Shown here: positions 6,046 through 10,006 of the stretch, piece by piece
Position numbering within the stretch: position 1 is the first letter of the stretch
Layout of the letters: each line of letters opens with the position of its first letter
NCBI GenBank assembly: GCA_900554345.1
Contig: USHH01000066.1
Coordinates: 1-10,006 of the forward strand
From: an uncultured Bacteroidales bacterium
GTDB lineage: Bacteria; Bacteroidota; Bacteroidia; Bacteroidales; Muribaculaceae
Direction of reading: 5' to 3'
DNA length: 10,006 nt
The notes under the pieces: model-generated
Database searches by the model: none
What the model was told of the DNA's origin: nothing
The model's input: the letters and a program-made list of their open reading frames with translations, nothing else
Made by a program: the position numbers and the translations under genes

Positions 6046-7054
6046 ATGAGAAAGGTCAGATATGCATTCATCATAGTGGCGGCGCTCACGGCGGCGCTCT
6101 TCGTGCTCAACATCTTCATGGGCTCTGTGCGGATACCCTGGCGCGAGGTGTCGGCCGTGCTCTTCGGCGGTGATGGGGTCTCCGATCCGGCCATCCGCTT
6201 CATCGTCGTCGAGAGCCGTCTGCCAGGCCGTCACGGCCCTGCTGGCGGGAGCCGCGCTCGCCGTGTCGGGCCTGATGCTCCAGACCTCGCTGCGTAACCC
6301 CCTTGCCGGACCGTCGATACTCGGCATCAGTGCCGGAGCCGGCCTCGGCGTGGCCGTGGTGATGCTGCTCTTCGGTGGCAGTGTGGCCCTCGGCTCGATA
6401 TCCGTGGGAGGCCGCACCGCCGTGCTCCTCGGGGCGCTCGCCGGCTCGCTGCTCATCATGGCCCTTCTCCTTCTTCTTTCCTCATGGCTTAAGAACACCC
6501 TCATGCTCCTCATCGCCGGCATCATGCTCGGCTACCTCACCTCCTCGCTCATCACGCTTCTCAATTTCACGTCGACGGCCGAGGGTGTACACGGCTACAC
6601 CATCTGGGGCATGGGCACGTTCAACTCCGTGAGCATGCGGCAGATGCCCCTCTTCGCCGGCGTCTCTATCGCCGGACTGATACTGTCGGTGATGCTCATC
6701 AAGCCGCTCAACCTCATGATCCTCGGCGACAACTACGCGCGCAATCTGGGCCTCAACCTCATGCGCACGCGCAATCTGCTGCTCTTCGCTACAGGCGTGC
6801 TGACGGCGGTGGCCACTGCCTACTGCGGTCCGGTGTCGTTCATCGGCCTGGCGGTGCCGCATATCGCGCGTATCATCTTCCGGCGCGACGACCACCGGGT
6901 GCTTCTTCCCGCCACCATCGTGCTCGGTGGAGCGGTGGCCCTGCTCTGCAATCTTATCTGCGTGGCGCCCTCCGACTCCATGCTGCCGCTCAACGCCGTG
7001 ACGCCCCTCATCGGCGCCCCGGTGATCATCTACGTCATCGTGAAGCGCCGCTGA
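6046..7054 (+). pseudogene. btuC: Cobalamin ABC transporter permease BtuC (FecCD family), frameshifted
   Basis: This is an inner-membrane permease of the FecCD family, predicted to form the corrinoid channel. Frame 1 from the ATG at 6046 gives the first membrane helix (YAFIIVAALTAALFVLNIFMG) and 'IRFIVVESRLP', then turns into unrelated sequence and stops at 6297. Frame 2 continues the family sequence with 'QAVTALLAGAALAVSGLMLQTSLRNPLAGPSILGISAGAGLG' to the normal end, 'LPLNAVTPLIGAPVIIYVIVKRR', at 7054. The break lies at 6222-6226. Loss of two bases there (CCGCAGGCC becoming CCAGGCC) would exactly explain it and restore RLPQAVTALLAG; the joined protein would have about 335 residues, normal for the family. 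It may be a true mutation or a sequencing or assembly error. A GTG at 6170 or ATG at 6173 could start the second part, but without the first helix. No ATPase gene follows. Confidence 0.88.
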
Positions 7055-7062
7055 CTCCCATA

Positions 7063-7104
7063 AATTGCTAATTGCTAATTACTAATTGCAAATTGCTGAT
7101 TGTT
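7063..7104. repeat. Six tandem copies of a 7-base unit (AATTGCT)
   Basis: The units are AATTGCT, AATTGCT, AATTACT, AATTGCA, AATTGCT and GATTGTT, at 7063-7069, 7070-7076, 7077-7083, 7084-7090, 7091-7097 and 7098-7104. The array is A/T-rich in a G/C-rich setting and fills nearly the whole 48-base gap between the converging btuC and cbiB genes. The last unit overlaps the cbiB stop codon (7103-7105). No typical hairpin plus poly-U terminator was seen here for either operon. Confidence 0.85.
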
Positions 7105-8041
7105 AAAGTCCGGCAAGCAGCATCACTGCCGCTGCTGCGGCAATCACCGATATCGCCTCGGCGTTCACGGCGACGGATATGGCCTTGCGGCAGTCGGCAT
7201 CGGTGAGCTCGCGCGGATTGTCGCCGATATAGGGCTTCTCCACCACCTGTCCGAAATATGTATGCGTACCTCCGAAGCGGCATCCGAGCACTCCGGCCAT
7301 CGCCGCTTCCGGCCAGCCCGAGTTGGGGCTCGCGTGGCAGGGACCGTAATGTCTCACGAAGCCCCAGAGGTCGGGCCTTCCCGCCGCCAGCAGGATGAAG
7401 AATGCCGTTAGGCGTGCCGGTACGAAATTGGCCACGTCGTCGATTCTCGCGGCGATTCTTCCGAAGTCTATGTATCTCTCTGTCTTGTAGCCTATCATCG
7501 AGTCGAGGGTGTTCACCATCTTATAGGCGAGCATCCCTGCCGGGCCGGCGAGCACATACCAGAAGAGGGGCGCCACCACGCCGTCGCTGAGGTTCTCGGC
7601 GAGGGTCTCCAGAGCCGCCGTGCGTATCTCCTGGGCGTCGAGCTGAGAGGTGTCGCGGCCGACTATCCGCGCCACCTGCCGGCGCCCGGCCTCCACGCTG
7701 ACGGCTACGGCGCGAAACACTTCCCTCACCTCCCTGATCAGCGTGCAGCCTGCCAGAGAGTAGAACACTATCACGGTGGCGACGGCCACCTGGAGTATGG
7801 CCGATGCCCCGGAGGCCACCATCAGCAGTTCGCCGGCCATGTAAGCGGCCACGATGAGGGCGATGGCAGTCAGGGCGCCTTTCGTCACCCTGTCGGCCCC
7901 GTTGTTGTAGCGCTTCTCCAGCGCCGCTATCGCTTTGCCGTATCCCACCACGGGATGGGGCAGCCCCTCGGGGTCGCCGAATATCCTGTCGAGTATCCAC
8001 CCCAGCAGCAGGGGCAGCGTCCATATCACGATTCTGTCCAT
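7103..8041 (-). CDS. cbiB: Adenosylcobinamide-phosphate synthase
   Basis: The 312-residue integral membrane protein joins adenosylcobyric acid to (R)-1-amino-2-propanol phosphate, giving adenosylcobinamide phosphate (called CobD in the Pseudomonas naming). Family motifs in order are 'DRIFGDPEGLPHPVVGYGKAI' (from residue 18), a membrane region, 'GRRQVARIVGRDTSQLDAQEI', 'AALETLAENLSDGVVAPLFWY', 'KMVNTLDSMIGYKTERYIDFG', 'ARIDDVANFVPARLTA', 'CHASPNSGWPEAAMAGVLG' and 'FGGTHTYFG', with a hydrophobic C-terminus. The length is normal. The open frame continues upstream to 8170, but that part is the out-of-frame shadow of cobD; MDRIVIW at 8041 is the family-like start. The start overlaps the end of cobD by 16 bases, which suggests coupled translation. 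It is the last gene of the minus-strand operon. Confidence 0.95.
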   Translation of the reverse strand: MDRIVIWTLPLLLGWILDRIFGDPEGLPHPVVGYGKAIAALEKRYNNGADRVTKGALTAIALIVAAYMAGELLMVASGASAILQVAVATVIVFYSLAGCTLIREVREVFRAVAVSVEAGRRQVARIVGRDTSQLDAQEIRTAALETLAENLSDGVVAPLFWYVLAGPAGMLAYKMVNTLDSMIGYKTERYIDFGRIAARIDDVANFVPARLTAFFILLAAGRPDLWGFVRHYGPCHASPNSGWPEAAMAGVLGCRFGGTHTYFGQVVEKPYIGDNPRELTDADCRKAISVAVNAEAISVIAAAAAVMLLAGL

Positions 8042-9021
8042 TTTCGTAAGGCTTCTATGAGGAGGTCGTTTTCGGCCGGCGTCTGTGCGGCCACTCTGAA
8101 ATATCTTCTGTCGAGTCCCCGGAAGTTGGAGGCGTCGCGTATGAGGATGCCGTGATGCTCCACGAGCCACTCCTTAAGCTCTGCGGCCTCGCCGCGTGGG
8201 AGCCGGCAGAGCAGGAAGTTGCAGTCGGTGGCGCTTGTGGCTATCTGCATGTCGTTGAATGCGGCGGCGATGCGGAGGGCCTCGCGGTGGAGCCCCTTTC
8301 TGTCTATGCTGTATTCGTCTGAGTGCTCTAAGAGGTAGAGCCCTGCCTCGACGCTCAGTGCCCCCATCGACCAGGGCATGCGCATGCGGCGCAGCGGCCC
8401 GAGCAGCTCCGGGGCGCCGGCAAGGTAGCCGAGACGCACTCCGGGTATGCCGAAACGTTTCGTAAATGACCCCAGCGCCAGCACGTTGCTTCTGGTAAGC
8501 ATCTCGCTGATGCCCATCACCGGCGCCACGCTGTAGCCGGCGTATGAGGCGTCGACCACCGTTATCCTGTCGGAATCGGCGTCGAGCGCAAGGGCCATGC
8601 TCTCCGGCGTGATGACGGTGCCTGTGGGGTTGTTGGGGTTGCATGTCCAGCGGAGTCGGCAGCGCGGGTCGTCGCCGTCGGTTATGGTGTGGCCGTTGAG
8701 GCGGCATGCGTCCTCGTATTCGCTGAAGGTCGGGGTGTCGATGCCCGACACGGCGCCGGCGTATCTCCGCGCTATCATATAGATGGCCTCGGTGGCGCCG
8801 TTGAAGGCCATGACCTGCTCGGGCGTGATGCTGAGAGAGGAGGCGAGTACCGCTTCCAGATGCCACGGCTCCGGCTCCGGATAGCTGCGCAGTAGGTGTT
8901 CTTTCGAGGCGAGGTGGCGCATCAGGGCCTCGTGGCTGCCGAAGTCCCGTATATTACTGCTGAAATTGTGTCTCACCTTACCGCCATATCGGTAAAGGTC
9001 GTCGCCATGTCCCTCAATCAT
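8026..9021 (-). CDS. cobD: Threonine-phosphate decarboxylase (PLP-dependent)
   Basis: This 331-residue cytoplasmic enzyme decarboxylates L-threonine O-3-phosphate to (R)-1-amino-2-propanol phosphate, the linker used by CbiB (CobD in Salmonella, CobC in Pseudomonas). It is a class I/II fold aminotransferase-like protein. Visible motifs are 'NFSSNIRDFG', 'YPEPEPWHLEAVLA', 'FNGATEAIY' (cofactor phosphate region), 'CNPNNPTGT', 'VVDASYAGYS' with the cofactor-contacting Asp and Tyr, and 'SFTKRFGIPGVRLGYL', whose Lys (residue 188, codon 8458-8460) should hold pyridoxal phosphate. 'YFRVAAQTPAENDLLIEAL' ends the C-terminal domain. Related histidinol-phosphate aminotransferases share these motifs, so the specific activity rests on its place between cobQ and cbiB. 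The ATG at 9021 overlaps the cobQ stop by 8 bases. Confidence 0.92.
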   Translation of the reverse strand: MIEGHGDDLYRYGGKVRHNFSSNIRDFGSHEALMRHLASKEHLLRSYPEPEPWHLEAVLASSLSITPEQVMAFNGATEAIYMIARRYAGAVSGIDTPTFSEYEDACRLNGHTITDGDDPRCRLRWTCNPNNPTGTVITPESMALALDADSDRITVVDASYAGYSVAPVMGISEMLTRSNVLALGSFTKRFGIPGVRLGYLAGAPELLGPLRRMRMPWSMGALSVEAGLYLLEHSDEYSIDRKGLHREALRIAAAFNDMQIATSATDCNFLLCRLPRGEAAELKEWLVEHHGILIRDASNFRGLDRRYFRVAAQTPAENDLLIEALRKWTES

Positions 9022-10006
9022 CGCGGCCCATTATTTTGTAGAGGAGGTCTATGTCGAGGCTCTCGCGCAGCTGGGCGGCGAGGGCGTCATACTGGCTCTC
9101 GCGGTATGCCCGGTAGTCGAAACGCATCATCTCCGGTTCGTCGCTGTGGAGCCCGATCAGGCGGTCCACCACAGCGTCGTTGTCGAGGATGCCGTGGATG
9201 TATGTGCCGAAGCAGTGGCTGTCGGCCACGCAACCGTCGGGCTCGCCGGTGTCGAGGATGCAGAGGGGGGTGGCGCCGCCGGTGTCGGTGGCGCCGGCAT
9301 GTATCTCGTAGCCGGTGCAGGGGGGGGCGTCGCCGGAGAGTGTGACCCGCACCTGGCGGGTGGTCTTTCCGGGGAGCAGCACCGTCTCGCATGGGAGCAT
9401 GCCGAGCCCCGGCGACTCCTTCACCGGGCTCTCCACTCCGTCGGGGTCGAGGATTCTTGTACCCATCATCTGGTAGCCGCCGCATATACCCATGACTGTG
9501 GCGCCGCGCTCGCGGGCTGCCGCGATTGCCTGGTCGATGCCGTGTTGCCGGAGCCAGACGAGGTCGGCGATGGTCGATTTGGTGCCGGGGAGGATCACGA
9601 CGTCGGCGCCCTGCAGGTCGGCGCCCGACGCGGCATAGTAGAGGTTGACGCGCGGGTCGAGCTCCAGACGGTTGAAGTCGGTGAAGTTGGAGAGGTGGGG
9701 GAGCAGCACGACGGCCATGTTGACCTTTCCGGCCACGGCGCGGCGGCTCTTGCCGCTGAGCCCGAGTGAGTCCTCCTCCTCGATGTGGATGTCGCGGCGG
9801 TAGGGCACGACTCCGACCACCGGCACTCCGCATATCCCCTCCATCATCCTGCGTCCCTCGTCGAAGAGGCGGATGTCGCCGCGAAACTTGTTGATTATTA
9901 TCCCCTTGATGCGTCGGCGGTCCTCCTCGGTCTGGAGCATTATGGAGCCGTAGGCGGAGGCGAAGACGCCGCCGCGGTCGATGTCGCCCACCAGATACAG
10001 CAGGTC
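9014..10006 (-). CDS. cobQ: Cobyric acid synthase, C-terminal 330 residues (5' end outside window)
   Basis: CobQ (CbiP in Salmonella) uses glutamine and ATP to amidate four side chains of adenosylcobyrinic acid a,c-diamide, giving adenosylcobyric acid. The frame is open to the right edge, so the gene starts outside; the GTG at 9991 is an internal valine. The visible part begins inside the ATP-binding domain (DLLYLVGDIDRGGVFASAYG, 'IKGIIINKFRGD', 'GVVPYRRDIHIEEEDS'). It then enters the type 1 glutamine amidotransferase domain: 'VVILPGTKSTIADLVWLRQHG', 'GICGGYQMMGTRILDPDGVE' with the nucleophile Cys (codon 9482-9484), 'GYEIHAGAT' and 'GTYIHGILDND' with the catalytic His (codon 9194-9196). Full-length relatives have about 490-500 residues, so roughly a third is missing. 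It is the most upstream visible gene of the minus-strand operon; its promoter is not in the window. Confidence 0.96.
   Translation of the reverse strand, partial: DLLYLVGDIDRGGVFASAYGSIMLQTEEDRRRIKGIIINKFRGDIRLFDEGRRMMEGICGVPVVGVVPYRRDIHIEEEDSLGLSGKSRRAVAGKVNMAVVLLPHLSNFTDFNRLELDPRVNLYYAASGADLQGADVVILPGTKSTIADLVWLRQHGIDQAIAAARERGATVMGICGGYQMMGTRILDPDGVESPVKESPGLGMLPCETVLLPGKTTRQVRVTLSGDAPPCTGYEIHAGATDTGGATPLCILDTGEPDGCVADSHCFGTYIHGILDNDAVVDRLIGLHSDEPEMMRFDYRAYRESQYDALAAQLRESLDIDLLYKIMGRDD

Noticed and set aside
4870..6525. 551-codon open frame on the minus strand opposite btuF and btuC
   Set aside because: It is antisense to clearly recognisable genes, is rich in Arg/His/Ala as expected of a shadow of G/C-rich codons, and shows no family resemblance.
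6170..7054. Second part of btuC as an independent gene starting at GTG 6170
   Set aside because: Its first residues are out-of-frame translation of the btuC N-terminal region; family similarity begins only at the frameshift, and the first membrane helix would be missing.
7063..7104. CRISPR array
   Set aside because: Units are only seven bases long and have no spacers.
8042..8170. N-terminal extension of cbiB
   Set aside because: The 43 added residues are basic, without family similarity, and are the shadow of the cobD 3' end.

Overview
The window looks like a chromosomal segment of a high-GC member of the Bacteroidales, possibly Muribaculaceae-like; the rank is inferred from style, not from a marker gene. 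The supporting signs are a DUF4249 protein, two exact Bacteroidetes-type promoters (TTTG, 19-20 bases, TAnnTTTG), a lipoprotein with acidic residues right after the lipid-bearing cysteine, a TonB-dependent receptor paired with a surface beta-propeller lipoprotein, and weak or absent Shine-Dalgarno sequences.

Layout. Bases 1-717 are the 3' part of a DUF4249 gene (+). It converges on rpmE2 (type B ribosomal protein L31, 782-1036, -), with a shared bidirectional terminator between them. Bases 1037-1498 hold two divergent promoters and a cobalamin riboswitch. The riboswitch leads a four-gene plus-strand vitamin B12 uptake operon: btuB (outer-membrane receptor), a btuG-like surface lipoprotein, a btuF-like binding lipoprotein and btuC (inner-membrane permease). 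btuC carries a frameshift near 6222-6226, and no ATPase gene (btuD) follows. Two gaps in this operon carry three copies of a short hairpin repeat. After a 7-base tandem repeat at 7063-7104, a minus-strand operon converges on the transporter operon: cobQ (cut by the window edge), cobD (threonine-phosphate decarboxylase) and cbiB, with overlapping ends.

How it works together. The plus-strand operon would capture corrinoids at the surface (BtuG/BtuB), bind them at the inner membrane (BtuF) and import them (BtuC with an ATPase encoded elsewhere). It would be shut off by cobalamin through the riboswitch. The minus-strand genes encode consecutive late steps: CobQ makes adenosylcobyric acid, CobD makes aminopropanol phosphate, and CbiB joins the two into adenosylcobinamide phosphate. 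The window is therefore a combined uptake and late-synthesis cobalamin locus. The least ordinary signals are the broken btuC, the covarying hairpin repeats inside the operon, and an 8-base complement between the riboswitch and the btuB start region.
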